From Fibrella aestuarina BUZ 2 (GTDB lineage: Bacteria; Bacteroidota; Bacteroidia; Cytophagales; Spirosomataceae), in assembly GCF_000331105.1 (NCBI RefSeq), contig NC_020054.1, positions 4,266,257 to 4,330,256 of the forward strand: a DNA stretch of 64,000 nt, written 5' to 3'. Shown here in pieces: positions 16,702-23,743 of the stretch; positions within the stretch are counted from its first letter, which is position 1, and each line of letters opens with the position of its first letter. A program made the translations under genes and the position numbers. Below the pieces are notes generated by a model, which did no database searches, was not told where the DNA came from, and worked only from the letters and a program-made list of their open reading frames with translations.

Positions 16702-18693
16702 ATGACGTCACTTGCTGACTCGGCCCCGCATTTTGGGGAGGGTATATCCACTTCACAACTTTGGTCGGTGCTCAATGCCGCCCCCAGCGGCATGGCCCTG
16801 CTTACGGCGGTCCGATCGCCCGAAAACCCCGAACTGATTGTCGATTTCCGTTACCGGCTCGCCAATCAGGCGCATGCCGCCGTCACGCCTTTTTCCTTCG
16901 ACGAGCTACCGGGCATGCGCGTGTCGGCCTTGTTTCCCACGTTAGCACAACACCCATTCTTCACCCAGTTTGCCGACGCCATTCGCACGCAGCAGCCGAG
17001 CCGTTCTGAACACATGTACCAGGCCGACGGCCTCGATGGGTGGTTTTCGGTGCGGGTAGCCCCCAGTGGCGATGACCTAATCCTGACCTACGACGACATT
17101 ACCGATGCACAACGGGCGCAGGCCGACGCGCAACGGCATGCCCAGGAACTGCGGGCGATTTTCGACGCCTCCATCAACAGCATCATTGCCATGACGGCCA
17201 TCCGCGATGAGCAGCACGACATCATCGATTTTCGGATGGATATGGCCAACGAATCGGTTCTGAAAAGCAACTTCATGAAGCCCGAGCAGATCATCGGGCG
17301 GCGCTTGCTGGTTGTTTTCCCCGGCAACCGCGACAACGGCTTTTTCGATCTATACAGGCGGGTGATGGCTACGGGCATTGCCGAAGAAAGCACCCAATAC
17401 TACCGCGACGACTTTGGGCTGGAAGGCTGGTTCGAGGTGTCGGCGGTGCGGCAATCGCCCAACCAGCTGGTGGTTACGTACAATAACGTGACGGGCATCA
17501 AACGGCAGGAACTGGAACTGCAACGCACCAATGAGCGGCTCGTGCAGATCAACGACAGCGCTCTGTCGGGCATCGCGGCCTACACGGCCATCCGCGAACC
17601 CGGCCCCGATGGGCAACCCGGTCCCATCATCGACTTTGTGTATGACAGCTTCAACCGCCGGGCCGAAGAGCTTACCGGCCTGAAAGCCAGCGATATGGTA
17701 GGAAATCGGGTGGTTCAGTTATTTCCCCACGTAAAAACCTCCGGCCTGTTCGACAAATGGGTGCAGCTCGTCGAAACGGGGGAGCCGATGCGGTATACCA
17801 GTTTTTACAACGGGCAGGGGAAGGAGCTGTGGTACGACACGCAGGCGGTGAAGTGGAGCGATGGCTTCATCCAGTCGTATATCGATATTTCGGCCAGCGT
17901 GACCTACCAGCGCGGGCTCGAGCAGGCCAACCAGGTGCTTCGGCAGGCCAACGAAAACCTCCAGCAGTTTGCCTACGTGGCCTCGCACGATTTGCAGGAA
18001 CCCCTCCGCAAAATCGTCACGATCTGCGGCCTGCTGATCGAGCAATATGCCGACGCGTTGGGGGCCGATGGCCACGATCTGTTGATACGGGTGCATCGGT
18101 CGGCCCAGCGGATGACGGTGCTGGTTAAAGATTTGCTGGCTTACTCGCGGCTGGCAACGCCCGAGGTGGTGCGTGAACCGGTGGATCTCAATCTGGTGCT
18201 CAGCGACGTACTGACGGACCTCGATCAGTTGATCGCCGAGCATAGCGCCGTTATCAACGCCGATTCGCTGCCGACGCTTCAGGCCGACAGCCGACAGCTT
18301 CAGCAATTGTTGCAGAATCTGCTCTCCAACGCCATCAAGTACGTGCAGCCGGGCACCACGCCGCAGGTCCACATCCGCAGTACGCTCCATTCGCGGGAAG
18401 CGCTGGCGCTGCTGCTGACGCCCCCCGAAAGCAGTACGATCACCGCCCCGGCCTACTACGAACTGACGATCACCGACAATGGCATCGGCTTTCGGCCCGA
18501 ATACCGCGATCGGATCTTTGGCACGTTCCAGCGCCTGCATACGGCAAGCAGTCCCTACGAAGGCACCGGCATCGGCCTGGCCATTGTGAAGCGCGTTGCC
18601 GAAAACCACGGCGCGTTCGTTATCGCCGACAGCGAAGAAGGGAAAGGCGCTACGTTCCGTGTTTTCTGGCCGGCAGAATCGATTAATGTCTAA
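16702..18693 (+). CDS. PAS-domain sensor histidine kinase
   Basis: The 663-residue protein has three successive PAS-like domains (about 20-140, 150-270 and 280-405), a short coiled coil, a HisKA domain with VASHDLQEPLRK (His429) and an HATPase_c domain (QNLLSNAIKY, DNGIGFRPEYRDRIF, GTGIGLAIVK, GKGATFRVFW). There is no membrane helix, so it senses a cytoplasmic signal. The C-terminus resembles phytochrome-type kinases of Bacteroidota. No response regulator is adjacent. It is convergent with the LuxC-type gene, and a perfect 22-bp palindrome begins within its stop codon. Confidence 0.92.
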   Translation: MTSLADSAPHFGEGISTSQLWSVLNAAPSGMALLTAVRSPENPELIVDFRYRLANQAHAAVTPFSFDELPGMRVSALFPTLAQHPFFTQFADAIRTQQPSRSEHMYQADGLDGWFSVRVAPSGDDLILTYDDITDAQRAQADAQRHAQELRAIFDASINSIIAMTAIRDEQHDIIDFRMDMANESVLKSNFMKPEQIIGRRLLVVFPGNRDNGFFDLYRRVMATGIAEESTQYYRDDFGLEGWFEVSAVRQSPNQLVVTYNNVTGIKRQELELQRTNERLVQINDSALSGIAAYTAIREPGPDGQPGPIIDFVYDSFNRRAEELTGLKASDMVGNRVVQLFPHVKTSGLFDKWVQLVETGEPMRYTSFYNGQGKELWYDTQAVKWSDGFIQSYIDISASVTYQRGLEQANQVLRQANENLQQFAYVASHDLQEPLRKIVTICGLLIEQYADALGADGHDLLIRVHRSAQRMTVLVKDLLAYSRLATPEVVREPVDLNLVLSDVLTDLDQLIAEHSAVINADSLPTLQADSRQLQQLLQNLLSNAIKYVQPGTTPQVHIRSTLHSREALALLLTPPESSTITAPAYYELTITDNGIGFRPEYRDRIFGTFQRLHTASSPYEGTGIGLAIVKRVAENHGAFVIADSEEGKGATFRVFWPAESINV

Positions 18694-18747
18694 GGTTAAA
18701 GGTTGGCTGGCGCAAGCCTAGTCAGGCGCCAGCCAACCTTTAACCTT
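18692..18747. repeat. Heptad-stem palindrome, copy 1 (between convergent genes)
   Basis: Perfect 22-nt arms (18692-18713 and 18726-18747) flank a 12-nt loop. The arms contain the repeated word TTAAAGG and end in GGTTGGCTGGCGC. The apex reads GCGC-AAGCCTAGTCAG-GCGC, close to that of the copies in rnpB and at 20593. It may also terminate both converging transcripts. Confidence 0.8.
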
Positions 18748-18763
18748 TAGACGTTGAACGGCT

Positions 18764-19810
18764 TTACAACGTACCCAGAAACGCCATCGTATCTACGCCG
18801 TCGGGGTAGTCGACGAGGCGGGGGTATTGGGTCTGTCCGAACGGCACCGAACCGGCATACCAGCCTTCAGCCGATGCCACCACCTGAATTTTGTCGGCAT
18901 GGCTCGCCAGCAACGTACCCAGGTGTTCCTGATCGCGGTAGAGCTGGTAATAAATCACCGAAATGGGCGACACCAGGTTAGCCGGATCGGGGGCTTCGGT
19001 TACCATCAGGAAACCATTATCGAGGTGCGGCACCCGGTTGACGAGGTAAATCGACTTGTTGTAATCGTAATTGTTGAGGTACTTATGGTGCGCCATGTAC
19101 GTCGCCGTGCGGGGTTCGAGCGTACGGAGCAGCGGGGTAAAATCATAGGCGGGTTCACCCTCGTAGGCATCGGGCACAAACAGCGTCGACACGTTGCGGC
19201 AGCCCAGCCCGTAATAGGCCAGGATGTCGTTGCCGAGGCGTTCGAGCTGCGCGTCATCTTCGGCCCCCGTCAGCACCGCCACCGACGTGCGGTTCCGGCG
19301 GATGATGTGGGGTTTCTTACTGAAATACTGCTCGAAGTACCGCGCCGAGTTGTCGCTGCCCGTGGCAATGAAGGCATCGGCCGCGTTGAGCCGCTCCACC
19401 ACCTGAATACGATCGGCAAAGGCAGGCTCCACCTCCAGCAGCGACCGGATCAGGAAGCGCATCAGCATTTCGTCCTGGCTGCTCAATTTGGCCAGCAGGC
19501 TATGGCCGCTGATGAGCACACACAACAGATCGTGGAAACCCACCGCCGGGATATTACCCGCCATCACGACCCCGACTTGCCGGGGCTCGGCTGGCTCAGC
19601 CGGATAGTGCGAAAGCCAGTTGGTGAGGGCGTCGCGGGTGAGCATCTGACCCGCAATGGCGTCGAGCGACCGCAGCCCGTTCTCAACCGTGAACCAGTTA
19701 TTTTTAGAGAAAGCCCGATGGGCTGCTTCCTCGCGGTCGGCCAGGCGGGCCGGGTCGCGCAGCAGCTCACCGAGTTTACTGAACGCGTCGAGTCGTTGGG
19801 TACGTGTCAT
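18764..19810 (-). CDS. Acyl-CoA reductase, LuxC family
   Basis: The 348-residue protein belongs to the LuxC-like acyl-CoA reductase family (PF05893 type) common in Bacteroidota. It has a nucleotide-binding region with GVVMAGNIPAVGFHD (about 80-94), a second conserved region RRNRTSVAVLTG and the presumed catalytic cysteine Cys204 in YYGLGCRNVS. Such enzymes reduce acyl-CoA or acyl thioesters to aldehydes with NADPH, through an acyl-cysteine intermediate. The role in non-luminous Bacteroidota is not established. It precedes trmD in the same direction but a palindrome lies between them. Confidence 0.85.
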   Translation of the reverse strand: MTRTQRLDAFSKLGELLRDPARLADREEAAHRAFSKNNWFTVENGLRSLDAIAGQMLTRDALTNWLSHYPAEPAEPRQVGVVMAGNIPAVGFHDLLCVLISGHSLLAKLSSQDEMLMRFLIRSLLEVEPAFADRIQVVERLNAADAFIATGSDNSARYFEQYFSKKPHIIRRNRTSVAVLTGAEDDAQLERLGNDILAYYGLGCRNVSTLFVPDAYEGEPAYDFTPLLRTLEPRTATYMAHHKYLNNYDYNKSIYLVNRVPHLDNGFLMVTEAPDPANLVSPISVIYYQLYRDQEHLGTLLASHADKIQVVASAEGWYAGSVPFGQTQYPRLVDYPDGVDTMAFLGTL

Positions 19811-19815
19811 AGCTA

Positions 19816-19912
19816 AATGAAAAATGTAGACTGAATAATGTACAATGGCTTAGCACCGAAGTCCCCTTGCTGTACCTCACCCAGTAGTCAGTATACATTG
19901 TACATTACTCAT
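19816..19912. repeat. Degenerate heptad-stem palindrome, copy 2
   Basis: The 11-nt words AATGTACAATG (19837-19847) and its complement (19896-19906) and a second imperfect pair (AATGTAGACTGA against AATGTATACTGA) form an imperfect palindrome. Its right end supplies the trmD stop codon at 19905-19907. The apex resembles the other copies only partly. Confidence 0.55.
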
Positions 19913-20582
19913 TAAGTAAATCCGGTCGTCTGGCTTTGGTTCGGGCAAGAGCCTGTTCGTAGCGCCAGTTGTCGATGTTGGCTTCGTGGCCCGACAGCAG
20001 AATATCGGGTACGTTCCAGCCTTCGAACGACGCGGGGCGGGTGTAGATGGGTGGCGCCAGCAGGTTATCCTGAAACGAGTCGGTCAGGGCCGAGGTTTCG
20101 TCGCCCAGCACACCGGGGATGAGCCGGATGATGGCGTCGGACAGCACGGCGGCAGCCAGTTCACCCCCACTCAGCACGTAGTCGCCGATGCTGATTTCGC
20201 GGGTGATAAAGTGTTCGCGTACCCGTTCGTCGACGCCCTTGTAGTGGCCGCAGAGGATAATCAGGTGCTGGGCCAGCGACAGCCGGTTCACCAGGGGTTG
20301 GGCCAGCCGTTCGCCGTCGGGCGTCATGTAGATGACCTCGTCGTAGGTACGTTCGGCCTGCAAGGTCCGGATGCACTTGGCGATGGGTTCGATCTGCATC
20401 ACCATACCCGCGCCGCCCCCAAACGGGTAATCGTCGACCCGCCGGTGTTTGTCGGCGGTGTAGTCGCGGAGGTCATGCACCACTACCTCCACGTGCTGCC
20501 CCTGCTGCGCCCGTTGCAGAATGGAATGCCCGAAAAAACTGTCTAACAACCTGGGCAGGCAGGTGATGATATCGATGCGCAT
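19905..20582 (-). CDS. trmD: tRNA (guanine-N1-)-methyltransferase TrmD
   Basis: TrmD methylates N1 of G37 in tRNAs with SAM and prevents +1 frameshifting. The 225-residue length is typical. Family motifs are [10 protein letters not shown] at the start, the trefoil-knot SAM site with [12 protein letters not shown] (about 112-123) and [14 protein letters not shown] (about 131-144), and [22 protein letters not shown] near the end. The last residues LLNE and the stop codon lie in the arm of a palindromic repeat. The gene follows rimM, as in the common rpsP-rimM-trmD order, but a second palindrome separates them. Confidence 0.97.
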   Translation of the reverse strand: MRIDIITCLPRLLDSFFGHSILQRAQQGQHVEVVVHDLRDYTADKHRRVDDYPFGGGAGMVMQIEPIAKCIRTLQAERTYDEVIYMTPDGERLAQPLVNRLSLAQHLIILCGHYKGVDERVREHFITREISIGDYVLSGGELAAAVLSDAIIRLIPGVLGDETSALTDSFQDNLLAPPIYTRPASFEGWNVPDILLSGHEANIDNWRYEQALARTKARRPDLLNE

Positions 20583-20592
20583 AGTGTAAGTT

Positions 20593-20680
20593 GAGGTTCA
20601 ACGTTTAATGTCCAATGTGTGTTGGCACCTGACTAAGATGCGTCAGCCAACGTTAGACATTGAACGTTGGACGTTGAATC
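20593..20680. repeat. Heptad-stem palindrome, copy 3 (rimM-trmD gap)
   Basis: Imperfect arms (20593-20633 and 20642-20680) fill the whole gap between rimM and trmD. On the minus strand the arm is a series of 7-mers such as GTCCAAC, GTTCAAT and GTCTAAC followed by GTTGGCTGACGC. The right end overlaps the rimM stop codon. Confidence 0.8.
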
Positions 20681-21245
20681 AGTTCTCTTCATCATCCCCA
20701 TCGGTGGGTTCACCGGCGTCTTTCAGATAGACGTCGAGGAGGCCTTCGGGGAGGTCAACATTGAGGGTTTTGGCCGCGCGGTCTACTGTTTTCACAATCG
20801 CCGAGTTGACCGGAATCAGCACGTCCTGCCCTTTGTAACGCATATCGATCAGGTCCTGCGTGGGCATGGTCAGCACCGACGTTACGGTTCCGAGCGGACC
20901 GGCTTCTTTATCAATGATCTGAAACCCAATGATTTCGTGGTAGTAGAACCGATCGGGGTCGGTAATGTCTTCAAGGTTGTCGAGCGGGAGCCAGACGGGG
21001 CAATTGATCAGCTTCTTGGCCTCGTCGATCGTCTCAACTTCCTCCAGCGCCAGAATGGCGCGGTCGCGGTTGATCGACAGGGATTCGACGAAATACGGCA
21101 GCAGTTCGCCCCGTACTTCGATCAGCACCGAGTCCAGGTCTTCGTAGTCGGTCGGGTCGTCAACGTCCAGAAACAGCACCACTTCGCCGTTGAGGCCGTG
21201 GGTTTTGGTGATGTGCCCAACCTGGAAACAATCGTCTTTTGTCAT
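20679..21245 (-). CDS. rimM: Ribosome maturation factor RimM
   Basis: RimM binds S19 and assists maturation of the 30S head. The 188-residue protein has the N-terminal beta-barrel (QVGHITKTHGLNGEVVLFLD, about 8-27) and the PRC-barrel with FYYHEIIGFQIID (about 101-113) and the IPVNSAIVKTVD segment. An acidic tail (DGDDEEN) ends in the palindrome that follows. It lies between rpsP and trmD on the same strand. The terminator and repeat upstream suggest it may need its own promoter. Confidence 0.95.
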   Translation of the reverse strand: MTKDDCFQVGHITKTHGLNGEVVLFLDVDDPTDYEDLDSVLIEVRGELLPYFVESLSINRDRAILALEEVETIDEAKKLINCPVWLPLDNLEDITDPDRFYYHEIIGFQIIDKEAGPLGTVTSVLTMPTQDLIDMRYKGQDVLIPVNSAIVKTVDRAAKTLNVDLPEGLLDVYLKDAGEPTDGDDEEN

Positions 21246-21251
21246 GATTCG

Positions 21252-21395
21252 GGGGAACGCGGAGAATACGGATCAACCGGATGAGCGCGGATTATGGATC
21301 GAACGGAGTAAACACGGCCAGCAGGAACCCAGCCTATCAGATGCCGCTTGTTTGATCCGTGCGCAGTTGTTCAATCCGTATGGTCCGCATTCCCT
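21252..21395. repeat. Heptad-type palindrome with 9-mer words, copy 4 (rpsP-rimM gap)
   Basis: Imperfect arms (about 21252-21306 and 21344-21395) pair over GGGAAYGCGGA at the outer end and GGATYRAAC words inside. Words of about 9 nt (GGATCAACC, GGATCGAAC) repeat along the arm. The apex (GGCCAGCAGG...) resembles copy 3 read on the other strand. Confidence 0.6.
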
Positions 21396-21402
21396 GTTAA
21401 TG

Positions 21403-21437
21403 TAAAAAAAGAGAGCCTGCTCGGGTAGAACAGGCTC
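21403..21437 (-). terminator. Intrinsic terminator downstream of rpsP
   Basis: On the minus strand, GAGCCTG (21437-21431) pairs with CAGGCTC (21419-21413) across an 11-nt loop, followed by a run of seven T (21410-21404). It lies 24 nt beyond the rpsP stop codon. Confidence 0.8.
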
Positions 21438-21460
21438 GTACTTGGTCAGAAAGCGGTGGC

Positions 21461-22024
21461 TTATTCAGCAGCCGTTTCGTCGGTCGACGCCTCAGCAGCC
21501 GGAGCTTCTTCGGTTTCGGCCGCTGCCGGAGCCTCGTCGGCGGGGGCTTCTTCAGCGACCGGCTCTTCCACTTTGTACTTCGCCGCGATGGCTTCAGCAC
21601 GGGCCGCGTTTACCTGCTGTTCAGCGGCAAGGCGCTCCTGACGTGCTTTGTCAGCTGCCTGTTTTTTCACATCAGCTGTGTCTGCCTTACGGCCAGCTTT
21701 GTTTTCTTTCCAGTCGGCCAGTTTGGCGTCGGCCTGATCCTGCGTGATGGCACCTTTTACGACACCTACCTGCAGGTGCTTCTGCAACATAACGCCTTCG
21801 TGCGACAGAATGGCACGAGTCGTATCCGTTGGTTGGGCACCCACCATCAGCCAATGTACGGCACGGCCGTTATTGAGGACGATGCGAGCCGGGTCGAGGT
21901 TGGGGTTGTACGTACCGATTTTCTCAACAAAACGGCCGTCACGAGGTGAGGTTGACTCTGCCACGACGATATCGTACATGGCCATTTTTTTGCGTCCGCG
22001 ACGCGCTAAACGGATCTTAAGCAT
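21461..22024 (-). CDS. rpsP: 30S ribosomal protein S16 with acidic alanine-rich tail
   Basis: The first 85 or so residues are ribosomal protein S16 (MLKIRLARRGRKKMAMYDIV, then IGTYNP and VLSHEGVML-like segments). The 187-residue length is about twice that of a minimal S16: a basic helical stretch (about 105-150) leads to an Ala/Glu/Pro-rich acidic tail, as in other Bacteroidota S16 proteins. The start at 22024 is set by the universal N-terminus. A TACCTTTG element lies 72 nt upstream, and an intrinsic terminator follows. Confidence 0.96.
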   Translation of the reverse strand: MLKIRLARRGRKKMAMYDIVVAESTSPRDGRFVEKIGTYNPNLDPARIVLNNGRAVHWLMVGAQPTDTTRAILSHEGVMLQKHLQVGVVKGAITQDQADAKLADWKENKAGRKADTADVKKQAADKARQERLAAEQQVNAARAEAIAAKYKVEEPVAEEAPADEAPAAAETEEAPAAEASTDETAAE

Positions 22025-22096
22025 GGTTTTGCCTTTTTCCCGGAACGAACCCGTCGTTCCGATGGGGGAACACGTCCCCCGGGTTAAACGTGGCCG

Positions 22097-22104
22097 CAAA
22101 GGTA
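22097..22104 (-). promoter_or_regulatory. -7 promoter element TACCTTTG of rpsP
   Basis: The minus strand reads TACCTTTG, matching TAnnTTTG, with a leader of about 70 nt before the rpsP start codon at 22024. Confidence 0.55.
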
Positions 22105-22120
22105 CGGAAAAATGCGAAAA

Positions 22121-22206
22121 AATGCACGGGGCGTGGCGCTCGGGGCGTAGGATTAGAGGCTAAGTAGCCAATAACTCCCTGCTCCGAGCGCCACGCCCCA
22201 TGCATT
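22121..22206. repeat. Long palindrome between rnpB and the rpsP promoter, copy 5
   Basis: Arms of 26 nt (22121-22146 and 22181-22206) match with two mismatches and share the core GGGGCGTGGCGCTCGG. The loop contains TTGGCTACTTAGCC on the minus strand, similar to the apex of the other copies. The arms lack clear 7-mers, so membership of the family is less certain. Confidence 0.6.
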
Positions 22207-22224
22207 TCTCAGAAAAAGCGCTAC

Positions 22225-22735
22225 AAGAGCCGGGGTCTATAAGCCGGATTCTGTCGGCCCGGCCGTACCCGTGGGCGCGCCGAACCGTCTTACCATTTAT
22301 CTGGGAGGGCCGTCACCGACCCCCTCTATCGACCTACCCGCACCGGCAGTGACCCGGAGGCCATCTGGAGACGAGCCGCCCCGCATCCGGTGCTTATTTG
22401 GTCTTTCAGCCCCTAAGGTTTATCGTGCCCCGCCTGTCGCCAGCCGAGCGGTGGTCTCTTACACCCCCTTTTCACCCTTACCCTGAAGGCGTTTGCAGTT
22501 TTCAGCTTCCGGTTTTCAGTTGGCTTACGCGAGACTAAGCTTGCACCAGCCAACTAAAAACGAGAAACTGAAAACTGCAAACGCCAACGTTGGCGGTCTG
22601 TTTTCTGTGACACTGGCTGTCGGGCGGCGGTTACCCACCGCCCGCCTTCCCGTTAGGAAGTAGGGTGCTCTGTGCTGTCCGGACTTTCCTCCCCGCCGAA
22701 GCGAGGCGGTAAGACGACCCCGGCCCATTGCAACG
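22225..22735 (-). ncRNA. rnpB: RNase P RNA (bacterial class A)
   Basis: RNase P RNA is the catalytic subunit that trims the 5' leader of tRNA precursors. On the minus strand the universal 5' block GAGGAAAGTCCGGAC (22692-22678), the segment CAGGGTAAGGGTGAAA before P12, the block CACGATAAACC, and the 3' block GACAGAATCCGGCTTATAG are present. The ends GCCGGGGUC and GACCCCGGC pair as helix P1. At about 510 nt it is longer than usual because a 98-nt palindromic repeat (22488-22585) lies where helix P12 is expected. A TACCTTTG element sits just upstream (22741-22748). Exact ends are estimated from P1. Confidence 0.93.
22488..22585. repeat. Heptad-stem palindrome, copy 6, inserted in RNase P RNA helix P12
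   Basis: Arms of 38 nt (22488-22525 and 22548-22585) flank a 22-nt apex. On the minus strand the arm is made of 7-mers GTTTGCA, GTTTTCA, GTTTCTC and GTTTTTA, then GTTGGCTGG, and the apex contains GCAAGCTTAGTC. It replaces or extends helix P12 of the RNase P RNA. Confidence 0.85.
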
Positions 22736-22740
22736 CGGGG

Positions 22741-22748
22741 CAAAGGTA
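22741..22748 (-). promoter_or_regulatory. -7 promoter element TACCTTTG of rnpB
   Basis: The minus strand reads TACCTTTG directly before the 5' end of the RNase P RNA inferred from helix P1. Confidence 0.65.
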
Positions 22749-22752
22749 GGGA

Positions 22753-22890
22753 ATGTACAATGAATAATGCGGTCCGCCGCTGCGGTACGATGCACAATGG
22801 GCTGACGCGAGATCACACTTGCGTCAGCCCATTGTGCATCGTACCGCAGCGGCGGACCGCATTATTCATCATTCATTATTCATCATTCAT
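22753..22890. repeat. Heptad-stem palindrome, copy 7, with 48-bp perfect arms
   Basis: Perfect 48-nt arms (22761-22808 and 22821-22868) flank a 12-nt loop. The outer parts are 7-mers such as AATGAAT and GATGAAT, and the inner end is GGGCTGACGC. Both arms carry the same 21-nt GC-rich interruption (CGGTCCGCCGCTGCGG and on). The right side runs through the stop codon of the hydrolase gene. Confidence 0.88.
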
Positions 22891-23701
22891 TCGTTAAAAA
22901 GGCCATCACCTGCCGGGCGAACGGGAGGGTATTCATGGTGGTGTTGTGGTTGCCGGGTACGCTCACCTGCTTAGCATGGGGCAGGATGGCGGCCAGATCG
23001 GCGGCTTTTCCGTTGTCTTCATCCTGATCGCCCGCAATCACCAGCACGGGCTGCTGAATATGCCGCAGCTGATCGGGCGACGTGACGGGTTGCGCCTGTT
23101 GCATGAACTTCAGGGCCGTGGTGTCGGCGCCCGATTTGAGCGCGTAGTCGATGGCCGGTTGCAGCTCGGGGTGGCTACCGGGGCGGGCCAGGGCTTCGTA
23201 GAAATTACGCCGCCGGACCCAGTTCGGGTCCGAAAAATCGAGGCCCATACCACCCAGCACGGCCTTGCGAACCAGTTTCTTGGGCGTAACGGCCAGCAGC
23301 CGCGCCGCCACGATAGCCCCGCGTGAGTAGCCGACCACGTCGTATTGCAGATGGCCCAGGTGCTGCATCAGGGCGGCGATGTCTTTTACTTCGGCGTCGT
23401 GCTGATAGGCCGTCAGCGTATGGGGCTTGTCGGACCGGCCATTACCCCGCAGGTCGAGCGTGACGACGGTGAAGCCCGAATCGGCCAGCATCTGCGTGAG
23501 TGGTGCCCGCTTCCAGGAGTCGCCGTTGACGATGAAGCCGTGCAGCAGCACCACCGCCCGCGGGCCTTTGCCCAGCACGTCGTAGTGAATCTGGGTGCCA
23601 TCAAATGATTTAAACAGAGGTTCGCGGGCGGTTTGAGCCAGCAGCGGGGTAGTCAGGAGGCAGCTCAGCAGCGCGCACAGGCCAAGTTTCAGACGGGTCA
23701 T
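22883..23701 (-). CDS. Secreted alpha/beta hydrolase
   Basis: The 272-residue protein has a signal peptide (LKLGLCALLSCLLTTPLLA-Q) and an alpha/beta hydrolase fold: HGF oxyanion motif (VLLHGFIVNG, near 54), LDLRGNGRSDKP, the nucleophile in VVGYSRGA (Ser126), an acid in AGDQDEDN (near 222) and the histidine in PGNHNTT (near 251). It is probably periplasmic. The substrate is unknown. It follows the two LRR genes with a 42-nt gap on the same strand. Its last codons and stop lie in a palindromic repeat. Confidence 0.85.
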   Translation of the reverse strand: MTRLKLGLCALLSCLLTTPLLAQTAREPLFKSFDGTQIHYDVLGKGPRAVVLLHGFIVNGDSWKRAPLTQMLADSGFTVVTLDLRGNGRSDKPHTLTAYQHDAEVKDIAALMQHLGHLQYDVVGYSRGAIVAARLLAVTPKKLVRKAVLGGMGLDFSDPNWVRRRNFYEALARPGSHPELQPAIDYALKSGADTTALKFMQQAQPVTSPDQLRHIQQPVLVIAGDQDEDNGKAADLAAILPHAKQVSVPGNHNTTMNTLPFARQVMAFLTNE

Positions 23702-23743
23702 CGGGGATCTGGATTGGTACGATAAGCAGCGAAGCCAGGTACG

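Noticed and set aside
16724..16738. CCCC-N7-GGGG at the start of the PAS kinase gene
   Set aside because: The spacer is 7 nt and no NANNTTTG lies 23 nt downstream; it is also within the coding sequence.
17719..18609. 296-codon open frame antisense to the PAS kinase
   Set aside because: The kinase frame carries HisKA and HATPase motifs; the antisense text has none.
18692..22890. Palindromes as plain transcription terminators
   Set aside because: Several lie within operons or inside rnpB, lack T-runs and share a periodic arm structure, so termination alone does not explain them, although some may terminate.
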